From Mesorhizobium sp. B2-8-5 (lineage in GTDB: Bacteria > Pseudomonadota > Alphaproteobacteria > Rhizobiales > Rhizobiaceae): a stretch of DNA of 64,000 bases. The DNA lies in assembly GCF_006440675.2 (NCBI RefSeq), contig NZ_CP083951.1, positions 5,799,501 through 5,863,500 of the forward strand, given 5' to 3'. This document shows, one piece after another, positions 16,683-25,183 of the stretch. Position numbers and translations under genes: made by a program. Position 1 is the stretch's first letter; each line of letters opens with the position of its first letter. Under the pieces are notes generated by a model. The model was not told where the DNA came from and ran no database searches. It saw only the letters and a program-made list of their open reading frames with translations.

Positions 16683-16958
16683 ATGCGCATTACCTGTCCC
16701 TTCTGCGGCGAACGCGAACTCGGCGAGTTCACCTATCTCGGCGACGCCAAGCCGCAACGTCCCGCGGCCGATGCCGGCGAGGACGCCGTCTACGATTACG
16801 TCTATCTGCGCGACAACATCGCCGGCGTGATGAGCGAGCACTGGTACCATGGCGGCGGCTGCCGGGCCTGGCTGAAGGTCACCCGCAACACGCTGACGCA
16901 TGAGATTTCGGCCGTCGAGCCGGCGGCGGGCGCCGGTGCCTCCAAGGTTGGTGCGTGA
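16683..16958 (+). CDS. mgdB: N-methylglutamate dehydrogenase subunit B (SoxD-like)
   Basis: This 91-residue protein matches the delta subunit of heterotetrameric sarcosine oxidase. Its start, MRITCPFCGERELGEF, gives Cys5 and Cys8, and WYHGGGCRAWL gives His56 and Cys60. These four residues are placed like the zinc ligands of SoxD. It is a small structural subunit that sits in the complex with MgdA, MgdC and MgdD. The TGA stop overlaps the ATG of mgdC (TGATG), so they are translationally coupled. An upstream in-frame start at 16650 would run into the hairpin and is not preferred. Confidence 0.9.
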   Translation: MRITCPFCGERELGEFTYLGDAKPQRPAADAGEDAVYDYVYLRDNIAGVMSEHWYHGGGCRAWLKVTRNTLTHEISAVEPAAGAGASKVGA

Positions 16959-19939
16959 TGCGCGGCGATCAGGCAAACCGGCTGAACAATGGCGGTCTTA
17001 TCGACCGCTCGGCCCCGCTCAATTTCCGCTTCGACAGCAAGACGTTCTCGGGCTTCAAGGGTGACACGCTGGCGTCCGCGCTTGTCGCCAATGGTATCAA
17101 GCTGGTCGGCCGCTCGTTCAAATACCATCGCCCGCGCGGCATCCTGACGGCGGGCTCGGAAGAACCCAACGCGCTGGTCGAGCTGCGCAGCGGCGCAAGG
17201 CGTGAGGCGAACACCAAGGCGACGACGGCTGAGCTCTATGAGGGTCTCGAAGCCGCCAGCCAGAACCGCTGGCCGTCGCTCAATTTCGACGTGATGTCGG
17301 TCAACCAGCTGTTCGCGCCGATCTTCGTCGCCGGCTTCTATTACAAGACCTTCATGTGGCCGGCGAAGTTCTGGGAGGCGATCTACGAGCCTGCGATCCG
17401 GCGCGCCGCCGGTCTCGGCCGCGCAGCGCAGGTTTCCGACCCCGACCACTATGACAAGGCCTGGGCGCATTGCGACGTGGTGATCGCCGGTTCTGGCCCG
17501 GCGGGCCTGGCGGCTGCCCTTGCCGCCGCGCGCTGCGGCGCGCGCGTCATCCTGTGCGAAGAGGATTTCGTCCTCGGCGGCCGCCTGCTCGCCGATGGCG
17601 GCACGATCGACGGATTGCCGGCCGCCGAATGGGTCGCGCGCGCGGTCGCCGAACTGGCGGCGATGCCGGATGTGCGCGTCATGACGCGCACGACTTTGTT
17701 CGGCGTCTATGACGGTGGCACCTATGGTGCGATCGAGCGCGTCAACGACCATCTGCCGGTGCCGCCGGAACATCAGGTGCGGCAGCGGCTGTGGCGCATC
17801 GTGGCCAAGCGCTGCGTGGTCGCCGCCGGCGCGATCGAACGTCCGATCGTCTTTGCCGGCAACGACACGCCCGGCGTGATGATGGCGTCGGCCATGCGCA
17901 GTTACATCAACCGCTACGCCGCCACGCCGTCCCGGCGGATCGCGCTGTTCACCAACAACGAGGATGGCTGGCGCACGGCCGAAACGGCGATCGCCGCCGG
18001 ACTGCAGGTCGCGGCGGTGATCGATGCGCGGCCGGACGTTTCGCCGGCGCATCGCTCGCTGGCCAGCAAGGGCGGCTTCCCGGTGCTGCACGGCGCCGTC
18101 AGCGGCGTCGATGGCGGCAAGGGCGGCGTGCGCAAGATCTCCGTCTCGCTGACCGGCGGCGCGCGCGCCGAGGTCGAGGCGGACGGGCTCGCCGTCTCCG
18201 GCGGCTGGAATCCGGCGGTCGGACTCACCTCCTATCATCGCGGCCGGCCGAAATGGCGCGACGACATAGCCGCCTTCGTGCCCGACGGCGCACCGCCCGG
18301 CATGGTCGCGGCGGGCGCCGCCAACGGCGCTTTCGGACTTGGCACCTGCCTGCGCGAAGGGTTTGAAGTCGGCGCTGCCGCGGCACGCGATGCCGGACGC
18401 GGCGGCAATACCGGATCGATGCCGGTCGCCGACGACGAAGCCTTTTCGATCACCCCGGTCTGGCATGTCGCCGGCAAGGGCAAGGCCTTCGTCGACCAGC
18501 AGCACGACGTCACCGCTTCCGATGTCGAGCTGGCGCAGCGCGAGGGTTTTCAATCGGTCGAGCATCTGAAGCGCTACACGACGCTCGGCATGGCGACCGA
18601 CCAGGGCAAGACGTCGAATGTCGCCGGCCTCGCCATCATGGCCGCGGTCAGCGGCAAATCCATTCCCGAGACCGGCACGACGATCTACCGGCCGCCTTAC
18701 GTGCCGGTCGCCATCGGCGCCTTTGCCGGCCACCACCGTGACGAGAATTTCCATGCGACCCGGCTGACGCCCTCGCATCACTGGGCGGCCGAACAGGGCG
18801 CAGTGTTTGTCGACACCGGCCTTTGGAAGCGCGCGCAGTGGTACCCCCGCGCGGGCGAGAAGGACTGGCTGGAATCGGTCACCCGCGAGGTGAAGGCCGT
18901 GCGCAACGGCGTCGGCTTCTGCGATGTCTCGACGCTCGGCAAGATCGACGTGCATGGGCCAGACGCAGGCACCTTCCTCGACCGCGTCTACATCAACGCC
19001 TTCTCCAGCCTTGCCGTCGGCAAGGCGCGTTACGGGCTGATGCTGCGCGAGGATGGCATCGTCTATGACGACGGCACGACCTCGCGTTTGGCTGAGGACC
19101 ATTATTTCCTCACCACCACGACCGCCAAGGCCGGGCTGGTGATGCAGCACCTCGAATTCTGCCGGCAGGTGCTGTTCCCCGAGCTCGACGTGCAGCTGAC
19201 CTCCGTTTCGGACCAGTGGGCGCAGTTCTCGATCGCCGGGCCGAAGACTCGCGATCTCTTGAAGGAGATCGTCGATCCGGCCGAAGACCTGTCGAATGAA
19301 GGTTTTCCGTTCATGGGCGCGCGGGAAGTTGCGTTGCGCGGCGGCTTGAAGGCGAGGCTGTTCCGCATCTCCTTCTCCGGCGAGATGGCCTTCGAGATTT
19401 CGGTGCCGGCGCGCTACGGCGAGGCGATGGCGCGCAACCTGATGATTGCCGGCAAGCCATTCGGTGTGACGCCCTACGGCACCGAGGCGCTCGGCGTGAT
19501 GCGCATCGAAAAGGGCCACGTCGCCGGGCCGGAGCTCAACGGCACCACCACGGCTGGCGATCTCGGCCTCGGCAAGATGATGTCGACCAAGAAGGATTTC
19601 ATCGGCCGCGTCATGGCCGGCCGCGAGGCGCTGGTCGCGCCGAACCGGCAGGTGGTCGTCGGCATCAAGCCGACCGACAAGGCGCGCCGCCTGCGCTCCG
19701 GCGCGCATATCATTCCGAAGGGCGAGACCCCTGGCCCCGACAACGACCAGGGGTATGTCACCTCGGTCTGCTTCTCGCCGGTGCTCGACCAGTGGATCGG
19801 GCTCGGCCTTGTCGAGCGCGGCCGCGAGCGCATCGGCGAGATCGTGCGGGCGCATGATCCGCTGCGCGGCGAGGACTATGATGTCGAGCTCTGCAATTCC
19901 GTCTTCTACGATCCGGATGGAGGGCGCCAGCGTGGCTGA
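16958..19939 (+). CDS. mgdC: N-methylglutamate dehydrogenase subunit C (SoxA-like)
   Basis: This 993-residue protein is the large alpha subunit. Residues 1-110 form the SoxA N-terminal domain (FRFDSKTFSGFKGDTLASAL). A dinucleotide-binding domain follows with VVIAGSGPAGLAAALAAARC near residue 172. A C-terminal GcvT domain from about residue 600 (GVGFCDVSTLGKIDVHGPD, later TPYGTEALGVMRIEKGHVAG) should bind tetrahydrofolate and capture the methyl group released from N-methylglutamate as 5,10-methylene-THF. The start at ATG 16958 overlaps the mgdB stop. Its 3' end overlaps mgdD by eight bases if the GTG start of mgdD is used. Confidence 0.92.
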   Translation: MRGDQANRLNNGGLIDRSAPLNFRFDSKTFSGFKGDTLASALVANGIKLVGRSFKYHRPRGILTAGSEEPNALVELRSGARREANTKATTAELYEGLEAASQNRWPSLNFDVMSVNQLFAPIFVAGFYYKTFMWPAKFWEAIYEPAIRRAAGLGRAAQVSDPDHYDKAWAHCDVVIAGSGPAGLAAALAAARCGARVILCEEDFVLGGRLLADGGTIDGLPAAEWVARAVAELAAMPDVRVMTRTTLFGVYDGGTYGAIERVNDHLPVPPEHQVRQRLWRIVAKRCVVAAGAIERPIVFAGNDTPGVMMASAMRSYINRYAATPSRRIALFTNNEDGWRTAETAIAAGLQVAAVIDARPDVSPAHRSLASKGGFPVLHGAVSGVDGGKGGVRKISVSLTGGARAEVEADGLAVSGGWNPAVGLTSYHRGRPKWRDDIAAFVPDGAPPGMVAAGAANGAFGLGTCLREGFEVGAAAARDAGRGGNTGSMPVADDEAFSITPVWHVAGKGKAFVDQQHDVTASDVELAQREGFQSVEHLKRYTTLGMATDQGKTSNVAGLAIMAAVSGKSIPETGTTIYRPPYVPVAIGAFAGHHRDENFHATRLTPSHHWAAEQGAVFVDTGLWKRAQWYPRAGEKDWLESVTREVKAVRNGVGFCDVSTLGKIDVHGPDAGTFLDRVYINAFSSLAVGKARYGLMLREDGIVYDDGTTSRLAEDHYFLTTTTAKAGLVMQHLEFCRQVLFPELDVQLTSVSDQWAQFSIAGPKTRDLLKEIVDPAEDLSNEGFPFMGAREVALRGGLKARLFRISFSGEMAFEISVPARYGEAMARNLMIAGKPFGVTPYGTEALGVMRIEKGHVAGPELNGTTTAGDLGLGKMMSTKKDFIGRVMAGREALVAPNRQVVVGIKPTDKARRLRSGAHIIPKGETPGPDNDQGYVTSVCFSPVLDQWIGLGLVERGRERIGEIVRAHDPLRGEDYDVELCNSVFYDPDGGRQRG

Positions 19940-20558
19940 TTTTTCCTGGGATGTCCGCAGCCCGCTCGACCGCGCGCTGGTCGCCGGCGCTTACGGCGCG
20001 CAAGGCGAAGTCGGCGTTTCGCTGACCGAGATCCGCAATTTCGACCTCGTGCAGGTCATGGCGCGGCGCGGCAACGCCGCCGAGATGGCGAAGGCCGCAA
20101 AGACGCGCTTCGGCGTTGCCGCGCCGGAAACGCCCAGGGCGGTCGACGCGGCCGACGCGACACTGATCTGGTCGGGACCCGGCCAGTTCCTCGTGCTGTC
20201 CAAAGGCGGCAAGTACACGATGGATGGGCTTGCGCCTGTCTTTGCCGGCTCGGCCTCGCTGTCCGACCAGTCGCATGCGCGGGCGCTGATCAGCGTCTCT
20301 GGCGAGAAGGCGCGCGCGATGCTTGCGAAGCAGTCGTCGATCGATCTGCATCCGGATGTGTTCGGCGTCGGCGCGGCGGCTGCCACATCGATGGATCATA
20401 CCAGCGTCACGCTGTGGCGCGGTGACGACCTGGCGGACGGACGCGCCGTGTTCAATCTCCTGGTGTTCGCGACCTTCGCGGAGAGCCTGTGGCACACGAT
20501 TCTGGACTCGGCTGCCGAGTATGGCGTCACGATCAGCCATTCCGAAGAGTTGGCATAG
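19932..20558 (+). CDS. mgdD: N-methylglutamate dehydrogenase subunit D (SoxG-like)
   Basis: This 208-residue protein matches the gamma subunit of sarcosine oxidase, a shortened GcvT-like fold. The start VADFSWDVRSPLDRALVAGA is typical of SoxG. The GTG at 19932 is chosen because GGAGG lies about eight bases before it and homologs usually start with (M/V)ADFSW. An ATG at 19917 would add five residues. Near the C-terminus, VFNLLVFATFAESLWHTILD is characteristic. It is the last gene of the mgs-gmaS-mgd run, and a 111-bp gap with a candidate operator follows before tdm. Confidence 0.88.
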   Translation: MADFSWDVRSPLDRALVAGAYGAQGEVGVSLTEIRNFDLVQVMARRGNAAEMAKAAKTRFGVAAPETPRAVDAADATLIWSGPGQFLVLSKGGKYTMDGLAPVFAGSASLSDQSHARALISVSGEKARAMLAKQSSIDLHPDVFGVGAAAATSMDHTSVTLWRGDDLADGRAVFNLLVFATFAESLWHTILDSAAEYGVTISHSEELA

Positions 20559-20624
20559 CGACGCGCCTTTCCCTTCTCGCCTTGCCAAACGCCATCGCCC
20601 TGCTATTCTCTCAGCGAAAATAAT

Positions 20625-20639
20625 TTTACACACAGGCAA
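20625..20639. promoter_or_regulatory. Candidate operator before tdm
   Basis: TTTACACACAGGCAA matches the site before tmm (2292-2306) at 10 of 15 positions and shares CAGGCAA with 7386-7400. It ends 30 bases before the tdm start, in a short AT-rich stretch where a promoter is likely. No clear -35/-10 pair can be fixed. Confidence 0.3.
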
Positions 20640-20669
20640 ACTTGTTTCTCGCTCGGAGGAGGGTTTGAG

Positions 20670-23039
20670 ATGAGCCAGTCGCCCTACCCCGCCGTCCTGT
20701 CCGGACCGCCCCGTCCAAGCCTGATCCTGAGGCCCGGCCAGATCGCGCTGCCGCCGGGGATGGAACGCTATACCGTGCAGGGCAACGGCGCGGTGCTGAT
20801 CGACGTCGAGGCCGGCGACAGCGTCAGCGTGACCAATGTCGAGGGTGGGCAGCCCTGCGAGCTTCTGGCCTGGGATACATCCGGCACGACCGATCCCGGC
20901 ATTTTCGGAGAACGGTCGAACAGCAATGCAGCCGGCATCAAGGCGCTGCTCGCCGAGGGCGACGACAGCCTTTCGGCGCTGCGCCTCAGCCTCGAGCGTC
21001 GCAAGGTAGAGCTCGACCAGCCAAAGGCCGTGCGCGTGTTCGGCGGCGCCACGCCAGCCGGCACCGAGCAGAGCTTTTCCGTCCAGCGCGACGGCGCGCT
21101 GCTGATCGCGGCGCCGGGCGGGCCGATGGTGGTCGACGGCCACAACACGGCGACGCCGCTCACCGTCATGATGCGCCGCGCCACGATCCGGCTGAAGACA
21201 AGGTCGCAGCTTCCCGATCCGCTCGCCGATCCGGTGCTCGATCTCAGAGTGCATTCGGCGACCGCCGAATCCTATTTCGTCAAGGCCGGCGACTATCTGC
21301 AGATCATCGATGTCGATGGCCGGCAATGCACCGACTTCCAGTGTTTTTCGGCGCGCAAGCTGGACAAGGGCCGCGACCTGCCGCTCGACGTCACGACGAC
21401 CCGCACGCTCATGGGCTCGGCCTATCCGATGCCCGGCCTGCATTCGAAATATTACGACCAGGACATGGAGCCGCTGGTCGAGGTGGTGCAGGACACATGC
21501 GGGCGGCACGACGCTTTCGCGCTCGCCTGCGCCGCCAAATATTACGACGATATCGGCTATCCCGGCCACACCAACTGCTCTGAGAATTTCAACAAGGCGC
21601 TGTCGGACAAAGGCGTGACGCCCCGCGCGGGCTGGATGGCGATCAACTTCTTCTTCAACACGGCGATCGACGCGCATGGCGTGATGGTGTCGGACGAGCC
21701 GTGGTCGCGGCCGGGCGACTACGTGCTGCTCAGGGCGCTCACCGACATCGTCTGCGTGTCCTCGGCCTGCCCGGACGACACCACGCCCGCCAATGGCTGG
21801 GACCTGACCGACATCCATGTGCGGACCTATTCCGGCCAGCACAAATTCTCGCGAGCGATCGCCAGACGCATGAAGCCCGACTCGGAACCGAAAATGACCC
21901 GCGAGACAGCCTTTCATTCGAGCTTTGCCAAGCACACGCGCGACTTCGTCGAATACCGGGGTTATTGGCTTGCCAATTCCTTCGCCAAGGAGGGTCCGAT
22001 CGCCGAATACTGGGCCTGCCGGCAGGCGGCCGTGATCATGGACCTGTCGCCGCTGCGCAAGTTCGAGGTCACCGGGCCGGATGCCGAAGCGCTGCTGCAA
22101 TACACGCTGACGCGCGACGTCAAGAAGCTCGGCGTCGGCCAGGTCGTCTATACGGCGATGTGCTACGAGCATGGCGGCATGATCGACGATGGCACGCTGC
22201 TTCGCCTCGGCAAGGACAATTTCCGCTGGGTCGGCGGCGACGATCTTTCCGGCGAATGGCTGCGCGAGACGGCGAAAAAACTCGGCCTCAACGTGCTGGT
22301 GCGCTCCTCCACCGACCAGATGCACAACATCGCCGTGCAGGGACCGAAGAGCCGCGACATATTGAAGGAAGTCGTCTGGACCTCGCCGGTTCAGCCCTCG
22401 ATCGGCGAGCTCGAATGGTTCCGCTTCGCGGTCGCGCGCATCGGCGGCGGCAACGGCATTCCGGTCGTGGTCTCGCGCACCGGCTATACGGGCGAGCTCG
22501 GCTACGAGATCTGGTGCCATCCGCGCGACGCCGAAAAGGTCTTCGACGCCGTCTGGGAAGCCGGGCAGCCGCACGGGCTGAAGCCGATGGGCCTGCAGGC
22601 GCTTGACATGGTGCGCATCGAGGCCGGGCTGATCTTCGCCGATTACGAATTTTCCGACCAGACCGATCCGTTCGAGGCAGGCATCGGCTTCACCGTGCCG
22701 CTCAAGACCAAGGCCGACGACTTCATCGGCCGCGACGCGCTGATTCGGCGCAAGGAGCACCCGCAGCACAAGCTCGTCGGGCTCGACGTCGACGCCAACG
22801 TCCCGGTCGGCCATGGCGACTGCGTCCATGTCGGCCGCGCCCAGATCGGCGTCGTCACCTCCGGCATGCGTTCGCCGGTTCTCGGCAAGACCATCGCGCT
22901 GGCTCGGCTCGACGTCACCCACGCGGAGATCGGCACGGAGGTCGAGATCGGCAAGCTCGACGGCCATGCCAAGCGGCTGCCGGCGCGTGTCGTGGCCTTC
23001 GCCCACTACGATCCGCAGAAGACCAAACCGCGTTCCTAA
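20670..23039 (+). CDS. tdm: Trimethylamine-N-oxide demethylase
   Basis: This 789-residue protein has the Tdm architecture: a DUF1989-type N-terminal half followed by a GcvT domain from about residue 420. It converts TMAO to dimethylamine and formaldehyde, and the GcvT part is thought to pass the formaldehyde to tetrahydrofolate. The N-terminal half contains IIDVDGRQCTDFQCFSARK (Cys220, Asp222, Cys225), DTCGRHD (Cys277), TNCSENFN (Cys303) and CVSSACPDD (Cys362, Cys367). Characterised Tdm uses a three-cysteine zinc site within this region; which of these cysteines serve cannot be fixed here. GcvT features include SRTGYTGELGYEIWC. GGAGGAGG precedes the ATG. It links tmm to the dmm genes. Confidence 0.93.
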   Translation: MSQSPYPAVLSGPPRPSLILRPGQIALPPGMERYTVQGNGAVLIDVEAGDSVSVTNVEGGQPCELLAWDTSGTTDPGIFGERSNSNAAGIKALLAEGDDSLSALRLSLERRKVELDQPKAVRVFGGATPAGTEQSFSVQRDGALLIAAPGGPMVVDGHNTATPLTVMMRRATIRLKTRSQLPDPLADPVLDLRVHSATAESYFVKAGDYLQIIDVDGRQCTDFQCFSARKLDKGRDLPLDVTTTRTLMGSAYPMPGLHSKYYDQDMEPLVEVVQDTCGRHDAFALACAAKYYDDIGYPGHTNCSENFNKALSDKGVTPRAGWMAINFFFNTAIDAHGVMVSDEPWSRPGDYVLLRALTDIVCVSSACPDDTTPANGWDLTDIHVRTYSGQHKFSRAIARRMKPDSEPKMTRETAFHSSFAKHTRDFVEYRGYWLANSFAKEGPIAEYWACRQAAVIMDLSPLRKFEVTGPDAEALLQYTLTRDVKKLGVGQVVYTAMCYEHGGMIDDGTLLRLGKDNFRWVGGDDLSGEWLRETAKKLGLNVLVRSSTDQMHNIAVQGPKSRDILKEVVWTSPVQPSIGELEWFRFAVARIGGGNGIPVVVSRTGYTGELGYEIWCHPRDAEKVFDAVWEAGQPHGLKPMGLQALDMVRIEAGLIFADYEFSDQTDPFEAGIGFTVPLKTKADDFIGRDALIRRKEHPQHKLVGLDVDANVPVGHGDCVHVGRAQIGVVTSGMRSPVLGKTIALARLDVTHAEIGTEVEIGKLDGHAKRLPARVVAFAHYDPQKTKPRS

Positions 23040-23072
23040 AAGCTGGGTTTCTGAAAGCCTCCCAAGGCGGAT

Positions 23073-23106
23073 CCGACCCTCGCCGGCCGCCACCGGCGGC
23101 GGTCGG
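23073..23106. terminator. Hairpin after tdm
   Basis: CCGACC (23073-23078) pairs with GGTCGG (23101-23106), and the inner GCCGG pairs with CCGGC. It lies 34 bases after the tdm stop and before the promoter region of the second permease. There is no T-run, so termination may be weak. Confidence 0.45.
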
Positions 23107-23177
23107 GTCAATGTTTCGCAAGCGTGATGTGCATGACATTCACAAAACGCTTGACGCGAAAGCGCGCCGGATCAATC

Positions 23178-23192
23178 TTCACTCTTAAGAAA
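23178..23192. promoter_or_regulatory. Candidate operator before the second permease
   Basis: TTCACTCTTAAGAAA shares its first eight bases with the motif at 7484-7498 and TTCACTC with the sites before tmm and the regulator gene. It is 114 bases before the permease start. Only the left half is conserved, so it is a half-site at best. Confidence 0.3.
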
Positions 23193-23305
23193 AAAATACG
23201 ACTGAGTGGAAACACGACGGGTCGACGCTGATTTGCCGGGGAGCAAGCTTCGCGAGAGCCGAAGCGTCGCTGGCGGGGAACAACAAAAAGGGGAAGACAC
23301 AAGAT

Positions 23306-25015
23306 ATGAGCACGATAAGCACGGCCCTCGAGCAGCCTGCCGAAAGCAAGCTGCTCAGGCATATCGACTGGCGTGGCGCCTTCTGGGTGGCAAGCGGCGT
23401 TCCAGCGCTGGTCCTGTTCTCGATCGGCGGCATTGCCGGGACGACCGGAAAGCTCGCCTTCCTGATCTGGACAGTGTCCATGATCATGGGTTTCCTGCAA
23501 TCCTTCACCTATGCCGAGATCGCCGGCCTGTTTCCGAACAAGTCGGGCGGAGCCTCGATCTACGGCGCTACCGCCTGGTTGCGCTACTCGAAATTCATCG
23601 CGCCGCTGTCGGTGTGGTGCAACTGGTTCGCCTGGACGCCGGTGCTGTCGCTCGGCTGTTCGATCGCGGCCGCCTATATCCTCAATGCACTGGCACCGGT
23701 GCCGATCTTCACCGACACCTCGCCGGAAGTGATCGCCTATATCGCCGCGCATGCCGGAACCGCACCCGCCGACGCGATCGCCGCGGCCACGGCCGCCGCG
23801 ACACCGGCGATCCGCACATGGTCGCTGTGGGGCCACACGCTCGGCCCGGTGTCGTTCACCTTCAACGCCACCTTCTTCATCGGCGCGGTGTTGATGCTGA
23901 TCATCTTTTCGATCCAGCATCGCGGCATCCTCGGCACGGCCAGTGTGCAGAAATATATCGGCCTGCTCGTCATCATCCCGATGCTGATCGTCGGCGTCGT
24001 GCCAATTTTCACCGGCCAGATCGACTGGGCGAATTTCTCGCCGCTGGTGCCGCTGGCCGCCGCTTATGCGCCAGATCCCGGCTCGTGGAACATTGCCGGC
24101 TGGACGCTGGCGCTCGGCGGAATGTTCATCGCCGCATGGTCGACCTACGGCTTCGAAACCGCGGTCTGCTACACGTCGGAATTCAAGAACCCCGGCACCG
24201 ATACCTTCAAGGCGATCTTCTACTCCGGCCTGCTCTGCATGCTCTTGTTCATCCTGGTACCCTTTACCTTCCAGGGCGTGCTGGGCTTGAACGGCATGCT
24301 GGCGACGCCGATCGTCGACGGCTCGGGCGTCGCCGACGCGCTGGCCGGCATGGTCGGCGGCGGCAAGCTGATCCACAGCCTGCTGGTGATGCTGATGATC
24401 CTGGCGCTGGTGCTGTGCATCATGACGGCGATGGCCGGCTCTTCGCGCACGCTCTACCAGGGCTCGGTCGACGGCTGGCTGCCGCGCTATCTCAGCCATG
24501 TCAACGAGCATGGCGCGCCGACGCGGGCCATGTGGACCGACCTCTGCTTCAACCTGATCGTGCTGGCCATCGCCTCGGCCGACGCGACGAGCTTCTTCTT
24601 CATCCTCGCCGTGTCGAATTGCGGCTACATCATCTTCAACTTCCTCAACCTCAATGCCGGCTGGATCCACCGCATCGACAACGGCCATATCAATCGGCCG
24701 TGGAAGGCGCCGACCTGGCTGCTCGGCATCGGCGCGATCTTCGCCTATGTCAACGCGATCTTCATGGGCGCCGGCGCCAAGGTGTGGAACCCGATGGCGC
24801 TGTGGGCCGGCCTGATCACGGCGGCGCTGATCATCCCGGTGTTCTGCTTCCGTCACTACATCCAGGACAAGGGCAAGTTCCCCGATCACATGCTGGCCGA
24901 CCTCGGCATGGCGGGCGCCGACCTCTCGGTCAAGAAAGCGGGCATGCTGCCTTACCTGACGCTGATCGCCGGCGTGGCGGTGATGCTGATCGCCAACTGG
25001 GTGTTCGTCATCTAA
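23306..25015 (+). CDS. APC-superfamily permease
   Basis: This 569-residue inner-membrane carrier has about twelve to thirteen hydrophobic segments. The first half shows the APC pattern (GAFWVASGVPALVLFSIGGI, then SFTYAEIAGLFPNKSGGAS), and GFETAVCYTSEFKNPGTDTF is the conserved loop after helix 6. A long loop rich in Ala and Thr (about residues 150-170) is unusual. It is longer than the permease at 8453 and belongs to a different APC branch. GGGGAAGACAC precedes the ATG. It is the last gene of the methylamine island and is followed by a strong terminator. Import of a methylated amine or an amino acid is inferred from position only. Confidence 0.82.
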   Translation: MSTISTALEQPAESKLLRHIDWRGAFWVASGVPALVLFSIGGIAGTTGKLAFLIWTVSMIMGFLQSFTYAEIAGLFPNKSGGASIYGATAWLRYSKFIAPLSVWCNWFAWTPVLSLGCSIAAAYILNALAPVPIFTDTSPEVIAYIAAHAGTAPADAIAAATAAATPAIRTWSLWGHTLGPVSFTFNATFFIGAVLMLIIFSIQHRGILGTASVQKYIGLLVIIPMLIVGVVPIFTGQIDWANFSPLVPLAAAYAPDPGSWNIAGWTLALGGMFIAAWSTYGFETAVCYTSEFKNPGTDTFKAIFYSGLLCMLLFILVPFTFQGVLGLNGMLATPIVDGSGVADALAGMVGGGKLIHSLLVMLMILALVLCIMTAMAGSSRTLYQGSVDGWLPRYLSHVNEHGAPTRAMWTDLCFNLIVLAIASADATSFFFILAVSNCGYIIFNFLNLNAGWIHRIDNGHINRPWKAPTWLLGIGAIFAYVNAIFMGAGAKVWNPMALWAGLITAALIIPVFCFRHYIQDKGKFPDHMLADLGMAGADLSVKKAGMLPYLTLIAGVAVMLIANWVFVI

Positions 25016-25029
25016 CATGGCAATTGAAA

Positions 25030-25066
25030 GAGACGGGCGCGCCTCGGCGCGCCCGTCTCATTTCAT
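25030..25066 (+). terminator. Strong hairpin terminator closing the methylamine island
   Basis: A perfect stem of up to 14 base pairs (25030-25043 with 25046-25059) lies 14 bases after the permease stop and is followed by ATTTCATTT. The GC-rich stem with a T-containing tail fits an intrinsic terminator. It also separates this unit from the convergent RND operon. Confidence 0.8.
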
Positions 25067-25183
25067 TTGGCGCCAGTAAGCGAAGACTGACCGGCGCACG
25101 GCGTCGTCAAGACGTGGTTGCCCGTACATGCAGATCATCCGCCACCGTCCGATGACGATGGCGGATGATTCCAGGTTGCCACC

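Noticed and set aside
15356..20558. Reading mgdABCD as sarcosine oxidase
   Set aside because: The families cannot be told apart by eye, but gmaS and mgsABC upstream and the methylamine context make N-methylglutamate dehydrogenase more likely. Glycine-betaine genes are not present.
16802..23111. Very long minus-strand open frames (over 1000 codons each) opposite mgdC, mgdD and tdm
   Set aside because: They are mirror frames of GC-rich genes: arginine-, alanine- and histidine-rich translations with no family motif, while the plus strand has clear enzyme motifs and ribosome sites.
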